A stretch of DNA of 64,000 nucleotides, taken from Capnocytophaga ochracea DSM 7271 (GTDB lineage: Bacteria; Bacteroidota; Bacteroidia; Flavobacteriales; Flavobacteriaceae). The stretch's first letter is position 1. Every line of letters starts with the position of its first letter. Below are positions 34,289-42,652 of this stretch, one piece after another. The notes under the pieces are model-generated. The model was not told where the DNA came from and made no database searches. It was given only the letters and a program-made list of their open reading frames with translations. The position numbers and the translations under genes are program-made. Location: assembly GCF_000023285.1 (NCBI RefSeq), contig NC_013162.1, positions 1,032,501 to 1,096,500 on the forward strand, in the 5' to 3' direction.

Positions 34289-35266
34289 ATGACAAACTCA
34301 CACAAATTTTTTGTTAAAAACGCTTTTTTGTGGCTCTTGGTACTAATGGTACTTATGGGCTACCTTATTCCTTATCGTGAAAGCTATAACGTTTACTTTA
34401 ATTTAGGAACCTTTATCGATTGGGGGATTGTGATTATCTTCCTGCTCTACGGACTCAAACTGAACTTGCGAGAAGTGCTGAACGACGTTAAGAACTGGAA
34501 GCTACACTTGCTGGTACAAATAGCTACCTTTGTGCTGTTTCCGCTCTTGGTAATGCCTTTTTACAAGATAGCACAGGGCACAGAATTCTATGTGTTGTGG
34601 CTTTCGATATACTTTTTGGCTTGCTTGCCGTCTACCGTATCGTCATCGGTAGTGATGGTGTCTATCGCAAAAGGGAACGTGCCCTCAGCGATTTTTAACG
34701 CTTCTATCTCGGGGCTCATAGGAATCTTTGCTACCCCTATGCTAATGCACCCTTTTATGGAAAGCAGTAGTGGAGGGGCAGTAGACCAAGTAGCAATTAT
34801 ACAGCAATTATTATTAAAAGTGCTGTTGCCGATAGTATTAGGGCTCTTGCTTAATCCGCTGTGCAAGAAGTTTATAGAGCGTTATGGCAAACTGATAGGC
34901 AAGTTTGATAGACTTATTATCCTGCTGATTGTCTACGAGAGCTTTTCGACGGCTTTTGTAAACCGTATATTTGGCAGTGTCCCACCGATTACTTTTGCGA
35001 TTATCGCGGTAGCAGTGGTGGGAATGTTTTTCATTGTATACTATCTCTTGCAATGGGCATCGCACCGTTTGCACTTTAACCGCGAAGATACGATTACTAC
35101 TACTTTTTGTGGCTCGAAGAAATCGTTAGTACACGGGAGTCTCTTTATGATGGTATTGGGTATTCCCGACGATAACAAAGTGATGTTCCTCTTGCCGATA
35201 ATGCTTTATCACAGCTTTCAGCTGTTTTATGTGAGCTGGCTGGCGAATAGGATAGGTAATAGGTAA
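34289..35266 (+). CDS. Bile acid:sodium symporter-like (SBF-like) membrane transporter
   Basis: The 325-residue protein has about nine to ten hydrophobic spans. Typical SBF-like segments are FIDWGIVIIFLLYGLKLNLREV, LACLPSTVSSSVVMVSIAKGNVPSAIFNASISGL (described by parts: LPSTVSSSVVM, GNVPSAIFNAS, crossover motif) and TFCGSKKSLVHGSLF. This group (SBF-like, YfeH type) probably transports organic anions coupled to sodium; the substrate is unknown. It follows the DAACS symporter in the same direction but is separated by a repeat block, so co-transcription is uncertain. Confidence 0.85.
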   Translation: MTNSHKFFVKNAFLWLLVLMVLMGYLIPYRESYNVYFNLGTFIDWGIVIIFLLYGLKLNLREVLNDVKNWKLHLLVQIATFVLFPLLVMPFYKIAQGTEFYVLWLSIYFLACLPSTVSSSVVMVSIAKGNVPSAIFNASISGLIGIFATPMLMHPFMESSSGGAVDQVAIIQQLLLKVLLPIVLGLLLNPLCKKFIERYGKLIGKFDRLIILLIVYESFSTAFVNRIFGSVPPITFAIIAVAVVGMFFIVYYLLQWASHRLHFNREDTITTTFCGSKKSLVHGSLFMMVLGIPDDNKVMFLLPIMLYHSFQLFYVSWLANRIGNR

Positions 35267-35364
35267 CAAGTAACAGGTTTCAGGTAAAGCGAGGGAGTTG
35301 GTGCAGCTGGGTATGTGAGTAAAAGGAAACACGTTGCAAACTATAACGGCTAATAACTAAAATT

Positions 35365-36042
35365 ATGACCATTAAAAACTGGGCGGATACCGATAAACCG
35401 CGTGAGAAGATGATTTCGCAGGGTAAAACAGCCCTTAGTAATGCCGAGCTTTTGGCGATACTATTAGGCTCGGGGTCGGCAGATGAGAGTGCTGTGGAGC
35501 TGAGTAGGCGCATTTTGGCTTCGGTGAATAATAGCTTGACGACTTTGGGCAAACAGAGTTTGCAACAATTACAAGCCTTCAAAGGTATTGGACAGGCAAA
35601 AGCCATTACCATTCTCGCTGCTACCGAAATGGGCAGGCGACGCGCTGCCGAAACCCCCGAACCACAGCCCAAAATAGAGGTAGCTCATAACGTTTTTGTC
35701 CTAATGCAACCTCTCATAGGCGAGTTGCCCCACGAGGAATTTTGGGTACTTTACCTCAATAGCACCAATCGTGTGATACACAAAGCACGACTTTTTTCAG
35801 GAGGGATTACCCATACTACCGTAGATGTGCGACTGCTCTTCAAAACAGCGTTGGAGCAAGGAGCTATTGCGTTGATATTAGTACACAACCACCCTTCGGG
35901 TAGCACCACTCCCAGCAAGGAAGATATCGAACTCACCCAGAGAGTAAAAACAGCAGGAGAAATGTTAGACATCAAACTCTTAGACCACGTAATCGTTACC
36001 GAGAAAGAGTATTTGAGTTTTTTGGACGAAAGGCTTTTCTAA
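35365..36042 (+). CDS. radC: RadC family JAMM-type protein
   Basis: The 225-residue protein has a helix-hairpin-helix-like N-terminus (DKPREKMISQGKTALSNAEL, LQAFKGIGQAKAITILAA) and a C-terminal JAMM/MPN domain with HNHPSGSTTPSKED, where His174, His176, Ser184 and Asp187 form the metal site. RadC was named for DNA repair, but the function is unsettled; the JAMM fold suggests a metal-dependent hydrolase. Full length and intact. It has no clear operon partner: nadE downstream has its own promoter. Confidence 0.93.
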   Translation: MTIKNWADTDKPREKMISQGKTALSNAELLAILLGSGSADESAVELSRRILASVNNSLTTLGKQSLQQLQAFKGIGQAKAITILAATEMGRRRAAETPEPQPKIEVAHNVFVLMQPLIGELPHEEFWVLYLNSTNRVIHKARLFSGGITHTTVDVRLLFKTALEQGAIALILVHNHPSGSTTPSKEDIELTQRVKTAGEMLDIKLLDHVIVTEKEYLSFLDERLF

Positions 36043-36056
36043 TGGTGAATGATAAA

Positions 36057-36088
36057 TTTGCTGATTTGGTAATAATGTAGTATTTTTG
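36057..36088 (+). promoter_or_regulatory. nadE promoter
   Basis: TTTG at 36057-36060 and TATTTTTG at 36081-36088 with a 20-nt spacer, 30 nt upstream of the nadE start. Confidence 0.75.
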
Positions 36089-36117
36089 TCGCCATAAGAG
36101 TTAAACACTTCAATATA

Positions 36118-36888
36118 ATGGAAAATATAGCTTCTCAAATAATTAATTGGATGAAGACCTACGCCGAGAACGCTCGTGTAAAAGGGTTAGTCATAGGCGT
36201 ATCGGGCGGGGTAGACTCGGCAGTCGTCTCTACCCTTTGTGCGCGTACAGGCTTACCTACTCTCTGCCTCGAAATGCCTATTCACCAAGCTGAAAGCCAC
36301 GTGAGCCGCGCCCAAGAGCATATAGAGTTTCTCAAAGCACATTATCCTAATGTGAACAATCTGAGGGTAGACCTCACTCCTGTATTCGACCAATTTGTGA
36401 CACAAATACCCCCTACCGATAAATCTACTTACGAAATGGCACTTGCCAACACTCGTGCACGCCTGCGAATGACAACCCTTTACTATTTTGCAGGACTCGA
36501 AGGCTATATAGTAGTAGGCACGGGCAATAAGATTGAAGATTTTGGAGTAGGGTTCTTTACTAAATACGGCGACGGTGGGGTAGACATCAGCCCCATAGCC
36601 GACCTGATGAAAAGCGAAGTGTACAAACTTGGCAAATACTTGCAAATTCCCCAAAGTATTCTCAAAGCAAAACCTTCCGACGGACTCTTTGGCGACGACC
36701 GTAGCGATGAAGACCAACTGAAAGCTACTTACGATGAGCTGGAATGGGCAATGCTCCAAACAGAGCAAGGCAAAAAAGCTGAGGAATTTAGAGGTAGAGA
36801 GCGTGAAGTATTCGAGATATACACCCGCCTCAACCGTGCTAACCAACACAAAATGCAACCCATACCGTATTGTAAAATTAGCAAATGA
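36118..36888 (+). CDS. nadE: NH3-dependent NAD+ synthetase
   Basis: The 256-residue protein carries the PP-loop SGGVDSA at 29-35, ALANTRARLRMTTLYYFAG (NAD/ATP-binding helix), GTGNKIEDFGVGFFTKYGDGGVDISPIADL (key parts GTGNK and GDGGVDI) and SDGLFGDDRSDEDQL. It amidates deamido-NAD with ammonia in the last step of NAD synthesis. It lacks a glutaminase domain, so it uses free ammonia. The last residues CKISK and the stop lie in an AT-rich repeat that also forms the end of the symporter gene at 34061. Confidence 0.93.
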   Translation: MENIASQIINWMKTYAENARVKGLVIGVSGGVDSAVVSTLCARTGLPTLCLEMPIHQAESHVSRAQEHIEFLKAHYPNVNNLRVDLTPVFDQFVTQIPPTDKSTYEMALANTRARLRMTTLYYFAGLEGYIVVGTGNKIEDFGVGFFTKYGDGGVDISPIADLMKSEVYKLGKYLQIPQSILKAKPSDGLFGDDRSDEDQLKATYDELEWAMLQTEQGKKAEEFRGREREVFEIYTRLNRANQHKMQPIPYCKISK

Positions 36889-36985
36889 GAAAATTAGCAA
36901 ATGAGTAGCGGTGCTATTTAATTGACAAATCGACACATTGACAAATTGATAGATTAAATGCCTGTGCGGCTCGCACCAAATTAAC
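36870..36985. repeat. AT-rich repeat tract plus GTGCG palindrome between nadE and purD
   Basis: aaaattagcaaatgag occurs twice in tandem at the nadE 3' end, then a series of degenerate gacaaattgat-like units, then a perfect GTGCG-GCT-CGCAC copy at 36964-36976, 13 nt before the purD start. Confidence 0.7.
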
Positions 36986-36988
36986 AAA

Positions 36989-38260
36989 ATGAATATACTT
37001 ATCTTAGGCTCTGGCGGTCGCGAACACGCTTTTGCCGTAAAATTACACCAAAGTCCGCTATGCGACACCTTGTATATCGCCCCTGGTAATGGGGGTACTC
37101 ACACCGTAGCTACCAATGTAGCTATCAGCCCTACCGACTTCCCAGCACTGAAAGCCTTTGTACTCGAAAGACAGATTGCAATCGTAGTGGTAGGCCCGGA
37201 AGACCCCTTAGTGCAAGGAGTGTACGATTTCTTTACTGCCGACCCTGCCCTTGCCCGCGTGCAAGTGATAGGTCCCTCACAGCAAGGCGCTACTCTTGAA
37301 GGAAGTAAAGAGTTCGCCAAAGAGTTTATGGTACGTCACCATATTCCCACAGCTAAATATGCGAGCTTTACTAAGGATACAGTGGAAGAAGGTTGTGCTT
37401 TCCTCAGCACGATGAAAGCCCCTTATGTACTGAAAGCCGATGGTTTGGCTGCTGGTAAAGGAGTTGTTATCTTAGATAACTTAACAGAAGCCCAAGCCGA
37501 ATTGCGCCGTATGCTCATCAACGAGAAATTTGGGAAAGCAAGTACTAAGGTGGTGATTGAAGAATTCCTTAACGGCATTGAGCTCAGTTGCTTTGTCCTC
37601 ACCGATGGGGTAGACTATAAGATATTGCCTACCGCCAAAGACTATAAGCGCATAGGCGAAGGTGATACAGGGCTCAACACTGGCGGTATGGGGGCTGTTT
37701 CGCCGGTGCCTTTCGCCGATGAAGCCTTTATGCAGAAGATTGAAGAGCGCATCGTAAAACCTACTATTGTAGGATTGCACAAGGAAGGTATCGTATATAA
37801 AGGTTTTGTGTTTATCGGACTCATAAAAGTAGACGGCGAGCCTTACGTGATAGAATACAATGTGCGTATGGGAGACCCCGAAACCGAAGCTGTTCTCCCC
37901 CGTATAGAAAGCGACCTCATTCCGCTTTTCCAATCTCTTTACAACGCCACTTTGGCTTCACAAGAGCTGAAAGTAACCCCGCAGAGCGCTACTACGGTGG
38001 TAATGGTATCGGGTGGATATCCTGAGGATTACCAGAAAGGAAAAGAGATTACAGGCACTGAAAAAGCTGTTGGTAGCACTGTATATCACGCAGGCACTGC
38101 TTTGAAGGACGGCAAACTCCTCACCGCTGGCGGTCGCGTACTCGCCATTACTTCGCTTGGTGATGATTTCAAAGAAGCCTTACAACGCTCCTACGACAAT
38201 ATCAGTAAGATACAGTTTGAAGGTGCTTACTGGCGGAAAGACATTGGAAAAGACCTTTAA
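36989..38260 (+). CDS. purD: Phosphoribosylamine-glycine ligase
   Basis: The 423-residue protein has the ATP-grasp GARS layout: ILGSGGREHAFAVKL and GNGGTH at the N-terminus, VVGPEDPLVQGVYDFF, GPSQQGATLEGSKEFAKEFM, APYVLKADGLAAGKGVVIL (ATP-binding), SCFVLTDG, GGMGAVSP, and EYNVRMGDPETEAVLPRI with the metal-binding acidic residues. It joins phosphoribosylamine and glycine in purine synthesis. It ends at a strong bidirectional terminator. No anomaly is seen. Confidence 0.97.
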   Translation: MNILILGSGGREHAFAVKLHQSPLCDTLYIAPGNGGTHTVATNVAISPTDFPALKAFVLERQIAIVVVGPEDPLVQGVYDFFTADPALARVQVIGPSQQGATLEGSKEFAKEFMVRHHIPTAKYASFTKDTVEEGCAFLSTMKAPYVLKADGLAAGKGVVILDNLTEAQAELRRMLINEKFGKASTKVVIEEFLNGIELSCFVLTDGVDYKILPTAKDYKRIGEGDTGLNTGGMGAVSPVPFADEAFMQKIEERIVKPTIVGLHKEGIVYKGFVFIGLIKVDGEPYVIEYNVRMGDPETEAVLPRIESDLIPLFQSLYNATLASQELKVTPQSATTVVMVSGGYPEDYQKGKEITGTEKAVGSTVYHAGTALKDGKLLTAGGRVLAITSLGDDFKEALQRSYDNISKIQFEGAYWRKDIGKDL

Positions 38261-38280
38261 ATGAGTTAAGTATTAAGAAG

Positions 38281-38319
38281 AAATAGGGAAGAGTTGCAGA
38301 ACACAACTCTTCCCTATTT
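38281..38319. terminator. Bidirectional terminator between purD and FAD oxidoreductase gene
   Basis: aaatagggaagagttg (38281-38296) pairs perfectly over 16 bp with caactcttccctattt (38304-38319) around a 7-nt loop, with A- and T-runs on both sides, between two convergent genes. Confidence 0.92.
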
Positions 38320-38320
38320 T

Positions 38321-39373
38321 TTATCTTCTAAGTCGTTTAGCGAAACGCGCTATGTTCATCTCTTTAGGAATCTCTTTCTCTTCGTACACCGCTTCATAAA
38401 GTGTCTTAGCACAGAAGGGAGCATTGAGCACTCCCCTTGTCCCTAAACCGTTCAGCACCCAAAGATGAGGATACAACGGGTGGTTCCCTATTAAAGGTCT
38501 CCTATCAGCTACCGTGGGGCGTAAAGCCGCTTGGTGTGAGATAATTTCAAAAGAACAACGCACCATCTTGCGCAGTTTATCTAGTAGTTCTGTGCGAGCT
38601 CCCTCTGTAATCGTATCTGTAAGGTCTTCGGGGTCATAAGTTGCTCCCATAATATAAGTATCTCCCCCTAACGGAATGATACTACCATCACTTTTTAGGA
38701 TAGTGTGCAACTGTAAATCGGGAGCGTAAAAGGTAAGGGTCTCACCTTTACAAGGGCGCATTGGCAAAGAACTGAAATAAGGATTTTTACTAATGCCACA
38801 TCCCTCACAAAACACTATATTGCGGGCTTCCACTCCCCGATATACCACGTGTGTATCGCAAATCTCAAGTGCTTCATAATCGAAAGTCTTACCGTGATAA
38901 ACTCCTTCTTCCTGCCAACGTCTAAGGCATTCCGATAAGTACTTCTTCACTTCCACTCTCCCCGTACGCATTACTTCTCCAAGAAGAAAAGGAGCTGGCA
39001 CTGCGGGATTGGTTTCGGGCACTAATGCAGTGCTGAGGTAACCCGAAAGCAAGGGCTGGTCAGCAGCAGTGAACCAGTTGTTTTGTTCTTCTACCGAAGC
39101 AAACTTTCGGAGCACAGGCATTGATATATGAAAAGAAACACCCGTTTTAGCCTCTATTTCCGCATAAAACGGCTCAATCATACTCATTACTTCTTCGGCT
39201 CGCCATATAGGAGTAAATCGCTTTAAAACTACGGGATTATACACCCCTCCCGCAATCAAACTAGCTACTTGTGAGCGGTCGGCTATCAAACAAAAGCTCT
39301 TGCCGTGTTTTTCCAAAAAGTTAGCAAAAGTAACACCTGCTAAGCCTCCGCCTATAATAATAAAATCGTACAT
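38321..39373 (-). CDS. FAD-dependent oxidoreductase (DAO family)
   Basis: The 350-residue protein starts with the Rossmann dinucleotide motif IIGGGLAGVTFANFLEKHGK and has the DAO-type MPVLRKF, then RNIVFCEGCG, MRPCKGETLTFYAP and YIMGATYDPEDLTD, with a C-terminal RPTVADRRPLIGNHP and GLGTRGVLNAP. It resembles amine or amino-acid oxidases that keep FAD non-covalently. The substrate cannot be told. It is followed (downstream on minus strand) by the purD terminator and preceded by an MgtC-like gene 12 nt away, so the two probably form one transcript. Confidence 0.8.
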   Translation of the reverse strand: MYDFIIIGGGLAGVTFANFLEKHGKSFCLIADRSQVASLIAGGVYNPVVLKRFTPIWRAEEVMSMIEPFYAEIEAKTGVSFHISMPVLRKFASVEEQNNWFTAADQPLLSGYLSTALVPETNPAVPAPFLLGEVMRTGRVEVKKYLSECLRRWQEEGVYHGKTFDYEALEICDTHVVYRGVEARNIVFCEGCGISKNPYFSSLPMRPCKGETLTFYAPDLQLHTILKSDGSIIPLGGDTYIMGATYDPEDLTDTITEGARTELLDKLRKMVRCSFEIISHQAALRPTVADRRPLIGNHPLYPHLWVLNGLGTRGVLNAPFCAKTLYEAVYEEKEIPKEMNIARFAKRLRR

Positions 39374-39385
39374 ACCAATGCGCTC

Positions 39386-40132
39386 TTACTGTATTTGCGA
39401 AACTGCCGCAATCCCTTCTTTAGCCGAAAGCAAACTCACCACACTGCCTATACTCAAAACATCAGCGGTAGCAATCGTAAAGGTAAGTGTGTGATTTTCG
39501 ACGTCCTTTTCTACTTTTGTTATACTCATTGACTTGCGTCGGAAAATAGCCGAGCAGATTTCTATAGTTTCAGCTACATTTAGTTCTTCTTCCTCATAAG
39601 TAACCTGAAAAACTCCTACAAAATTTCTCTTGATGAGCTGTGATTCCACTCTTTTGAGGAATATCATAATGATAAGCATAAAAGCGATAGCCACCACAGC
39701 GATATTGTAAAAACCCCAGCCAATACCCAAGCCTACGCAACCCGTAGCCCAGATACCCGCTGCGGTAGTCATTCCCGCAATACTTTCTCCGCGTTCTTTA
39801 ATAATGCTACCAGCTCCTAAAAAGCCTATCCCGCTAATCACCTGCGCACCCAAACGCCCTAAATCGCTTTTGAAAAGAGCAGCCAGTTCAGGAAAATGTG
39901 CGTTAAAGTCAATAAGACTAACGCGTAATTGGTCTTGAATCATCGAAACTACCGCAGAGCCAAAGCACACGAGTATATATGTGCGAAAACCAGCGGGCTT
40001 GTGCTTGCGTTCTCGTTCAAAGCCTACCAATCCGCCAAAGACTATTGCTAAAAGCAAGCGGAAGCACACCACCCCAAGGGAGAGTTCTCCTACGAAGTGT
40101 GTATTAGAAAAATCGTTTAAAAGCTCGTTCAT
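39386..40132 (-). CDS. MgtC/SapB family membrane protein
   Basis: The 248-residue protein has four to five hydrophobic spans with the MgtC signature: LAIVFGGLVGFERERKHKPAGFRTYILV (key parts GxxGxERE and KPAGxRT), QVISGIGFLGAGSII and MTTAAGIWATGCVGLGIG. The soluble C-terminal domain (about 165-248) is ACT-like. MgtC proteins influence Mg2+ adaptation and ATP synthase activity in pathogens; the precise role here is unknown. It is upstream of the FAD oxidoreductase in the same unit. Confidence 0.88.
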   Translation of the reverse strand: MNELLNDFSNTHFVGELSLGVVCFRLLLAIVFGGLVGFERERKHKPAGFRTYILVCFGSAVVSMIQDQLRVSLIDFNAHFPELAALFKSDLGRLGAQVISGIGFLGAGSIIKERGESIAGMTTAAGIWATGCVGLGIGWGFYNIAVVAIAFMLIIMIFLKRVESQLIKRNFVGVFQVTYEEEELNVAETIEICSAIFRRKSMSITKVEKDVENHTLTFTIATADVLSIGSVVSLLSAKEGIAAVSQIQ

Positions 40133-40164
40133 AATCTAATCATATAATGAGCGGTAAAGGGACT

Positions 40165-40196
40165 ATCTGAGTTTCCTCAGTCAGTCCCTTCCCTTT
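40165..40196 (-). terminator. Stem-loop upstream of mgtC-like gene (candidate terminator)
   Basis: agggact and agtccct frame an inner tgag/ctca stem, with a pyrimidine-rich flank. It ends whatever minus-strand transcript enters from the galE side. Confidence 0.5.
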
Positions 40197-40199
40197 CTT

Positions 40200-40818
40200 A
40201 ATCCAAAAATTGTTATTAACTTTTTTATCATCTACCCTTCACCACATTCCCTCTTTAAAAGGTTGTTCACGATAGCCAAGTAAGTGAATAGTAAGACGTT
40301 ATCTCCTAGTACCTATGGTATAAGGCCTCACACCTCCCCATTTACTAATTTTCAAATTTGCTAATTCTCTAATTTTTCTTTCCCCTTTTCGTCGCTACAT
40401 TCCCCCTCTCTGAGGGGGCAAGGGGGAGGTTTCTTTTGATTTTTCGTCACACTCCCTCCTAGTGCCTATGGCCTGAGGCCTAGTGCCTTTTCTCTTTCTT
40501 TCGCCTCGAAACCCTCTTTTTACCATTTTTAGCCTTGTCGTATCACAGTATGAATCAACTACTTATATACCCTTTCTATAACAATCGTCCAAGATTCGTA
40601 TAAGCTTCCTATAAGCTCTCTATAAGCTAACCCCACCCATCTTACACCCTTTTTTCATCAAATTCTCTCCCAGCCTCCTTTTGAAAATCTCCGTTTCCTT
40701 CCGAAACCCCTAACCTGTCCGATTTGTCCAACAAGCTAAACCTGTCAAAACCATTTTTATTACTACCCATTTTCTAATTTTCTAATCTGCTAATTTGCTA
40801 ATTTCCCCGCCTGTCGTG
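40200..40818. repeat. Gene-free block of dispersed repeats
   Basis: No convincing gene. It contains cctatggtataaggcctca-type units, a stretch acattccccctctctgaggg-like hairpin (about 40397-40432), a block from about 40446 to 40705 nearly identical to 59783-60035, AT-rich ttctaatt/ttgctaatt runs at 40768-40806 and a perfect GTCGT-GCT-ACGAC palindrome at 40813. The galE 3' end follows directly. Confidence 0.8.
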
Positions 40819-40825
40819 CTACGAC
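40813..40825. repeat. Palindrome GTCGT-GCT-ACGAC
   Basis: Perfect copy overlapping the galE stop region, preceded by the same GCCT flank as the GTGCG-type copies. Confidence 0.7.
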
Positions 40826-41844
40826 CGACCTCGTACTTTCTGTTCCCATTGCCAAGCCGAGCGCATCGCATCGTCCAAAGAGCTTTGGGCTTTCCAACCG
40901 AGTACGTTATTAGCCTTATCAGTGTTAGCATAAGCAGCGGTGATATCACCAGCTCGTCTACCTACAATTTGGTAGTTCAATTTCTTGCCCGATACCCGTT
41001 CAAAGCTTTGAATAACTTCCAAAATAGTACTACCTTTACCTGTTCCTATATTGAAGACCTCATAGTTTTCAGTATTCTTGCTTTCTAATAGGCGTTGAAG
41101 CGCAATCACGTGAGCTTTCGCCAAATCTACTACGTGAATATAATCGCGAATGCAAGTGCCATCGGGGGTAGGGTAGTCGCCACCGAAAACCGAGAGTTTC
41201 TCGCGCAAACCTATTGCCGTTTGGGTGATATAAGGCACTAAGTTCTGAGGTACGCCTAAGGGCAGTTCGCCTATTTCAGCCGAAGGGTGTGCCCCAATAG
41301 GGTTAAAGTAGCGCAAAGCAATTGCATTGAGCGAAGGAGTAACCTTGCAAGTATCGCTGATAATCTCCTCACTGATTTGTTTGGTATTACCATAAGGTGA
41401 TTCGGCTTTCTTCACAGGAGCATTCTCAGTGATAGGCAACTCATCTGCCTGACCGTATACGGTGCAAGACGAACTGAAAATGAAGTGTGCTTTGGGCAAC
41501 TTGCTCAGTTCTTGCAAGAGGTATACAAGGCTGGTAAGGTTATTTTCGTAATACAAAAGTGGTTTCTCCACGCTCTCACCTACCGCTTTAGAGGCAGCAA
41601 AGTGAATCACCCCTTGCACATCGCGATGACGCTTGAAGAAATCTTGTACATCGGCTTTATCACGCAAGTCGAATTTCTCGAATACGGGCATTTTACCTGT
41701 AATTTTAGCAATGTGGTCTTTTACATTTTCTTGGGCATTGGAAAGGTTATCAATGATAACCACATCAAAGCCTGCGTTTTGTAATTCTACAACGGTATGA
41801 GAGCCAATAAAGCCCAACCCGCCTGTTACTACTATTTTTTTCAT
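40819..41844 (-). CDS. galE: UDP-glucose 4-epimerase
   Basis: The 341-residue protein has the SDR-extended motifs: TGGLGFIGSHTVVEL (NAD binding), IDNLSN, FSSSCTVYG with the catalytic Ser/Thr region, YGNTKQISEEI with the YxxxK pair, ALRYFNPIGAHPS, GTCIRDYIHVVDLAKAH and FNIGTGKGSTILEVI. It interconverts UDP-glucose and UDP-galactose for surface polysaccharides and galactose use. The last codons overlap a 13-bp palindrome. It has its own transcript on the minus strand. Confidence 0.95.
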   Translation of the reverse strand: MKKIVVTGGLGFIGSHTVVELQNAGFDVVIIDNLSNAQENVKDHIAKITGKMPVFEKFDLRDKADVQDFFKRHRDVQGVIHFAASKAVGESVEKPLLYYENNLTSLVYLLQELSKLPKAHFIFSSSCTVYGQADELPITENAPVKKAESPYGNTKQISEEIISDTCKVTPSLNAIALRYFNPIGAHPSAEIGELPLGVPQNLVPYITQTAIGLREKLSVFGGDYPTPDGTCIRDYIHVVDLAKAHVIALQRLLESKNTENYEVFNIGTGKGSTILEVIQSFERVSGKKLNYQIVGRRAGDITAAYANTDKANNVLGWKAQSSLDDAMRSAWQWEQKVRGRS

Positions 41845-41882
41845 TTGTTTATTAATTTCTTTTGGTTGTATTTCTTTATTAC

Positions 41883-41978
41883 TTATTGCACTTTTTTCTC
41901 AACCTTATCACGTTCTTTGGTACCTATCTTACCGATGTACTTATCTTCTATTTCATCTAAGATGTATATTTTCATCAT
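41883..41978 (-). CDS. 31-residue ORF coupled to the toxin gene
   Basis: ATG at 41978 overlaps the toxin stop (TGA) by 4 nt and opens MMKIYILDEIEDKYIGKIG, ending KKVQ and TAA at 41883. The ATGA junction implies translational coupling. It could be a small third component of the toxin-antitoxin operon or the N-terminal remnant of a longer gene (the start resembles the beginning of a response-regulator-like or antitoxin-like strand). No family is assigned. Confidence 0.4.
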   Translation of the reverse strand: MMKIYILDEIEDKYIGKIGTKERDKVEKKVQ

Positions 41979-42352
41979 TTATTTTTAAGGTTTTCCTCTT
42001 CTTGTTCTCGATATTCTTTTACAAAATCTTTAAAAGGGGTAATATCAATAGTTGAAAAATCTGATTTGTCATAAATAGAAATTAAAAGGACAGACGTGGT
42101 TTCTTCATCTGTTGCTATATTGAGAATTACTTCGTGAGTAATCACTCTTGCTCCTCCTCTTTTGCCTTGTTTTTTAGAAGATATTTTAAGACGTATCTTC
42201 CTATATCCACCTCCTAAACTATTGCCTAAAAGTGGATTTTCTTCATATTCTTTTTTTAGTTCCTCAATGTCTTGTTTGAGGCTCTTGTACTTTTTAGCTA
42301 AAGTTTTTAATTCTTTAGCAAAATTGGGAGTTGCTTTAAATTTATAGTTCAT
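41975..42352 (-). CDS. RelE/ParE-like toxin of a type II TA module
   Basis: The 125-residue protein starts YKFKATPNFAKELKTLAKKYKSL (RelE/HigB N-terminal helices). The beta core follows: NSLGGGYRKIRLKISSK, ARVITHEVIL, EETTSVLLISIYDKSDFSTID. RelE-like toxins are ribosome-dependent mRNA endonucleases or gyrase inhibitors (ParE). It overlaps the upstream antitoxin by 11 nt. Without a structure model, the mode of action remains open. Confidence 0.75.
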   Translation of the reverse strand: MNYKFKATPNFAKELKTLAKKYKSLKQDIEELKKEYEENPLLGNSLGGGYRKIRLKISSKKQGKRGGARVITHEVILNIATDEETTSVLLISIYDKSDFSTIDITPFKDFVKEYREQEEENLKNK

Positions 42353-42581
42353 TGAGCAATTCGTCTAAATCAATAGCTTCTTTTTTGCCAGCACGTATGT
42401 CGTCAGCCTCTTTTAACGCTTTAAAAAAACGTTTTTTGAGTTCTTTTTGTTCATTAAGTACAACATTTGATTTTGTACTATTTTCTTTAGTTTTAGTAAT
42501 CGACACAAAATCAAGATTCTTAACGAATTCTATAAATGATAAAGCTTGCGGACTATTGTCTATGGTGATTGTGTAAGTCAT
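42342..42581 (-). CDS. Antitoxin of the type II TA module
   Basis: A 79-residue acidic/basic protein with a short beta N-terminus (YTITIDNSPQALSFIEFVKNL) and a helical C-terminal toxin-binding tail (ADDIRAGKKEAIDLDELLNEL). Gene order antitoxin-toxin with an 11-nt overlap is typical. It probably binds its own promoter (42602-42631). It is a DNA-binding family I cannot name with certainty. Confidence 0.72.
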   Translation of the reverse strand: MTYTITIDNSPQALSFIEFVKNLDFVSITKTKENSTKSNVVLNEQKELKKRFFKALKEADDIRAGKKEAIDLDELLNEL

Positions 42582-42601
42582 TTGTTTTTATTTTATCGCC
42601 A

Positions 42602-42631
42602 CAAAGGTACAAAAAAAGAAATGATTAGCAA
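42602..42631 (-). promoter_or_regulatory. TA operon promoter
   Basis: Minus-strand TACCTTTG (42609-42602) and TTG (42631-42629) with a 19-nt spacer, 20 nt upstream of the antitoxin start. Confidence 0.7.
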
Positions 42632-42652
42632 TAAAGTAGCTTACTTTTTGTG

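Noticed and set aside
36253-37068. 271-residue minus-strand ORF
   Set aside because: Antisense to nadE and the purD start; no promoter, and its composition is explained by the opposite strand.
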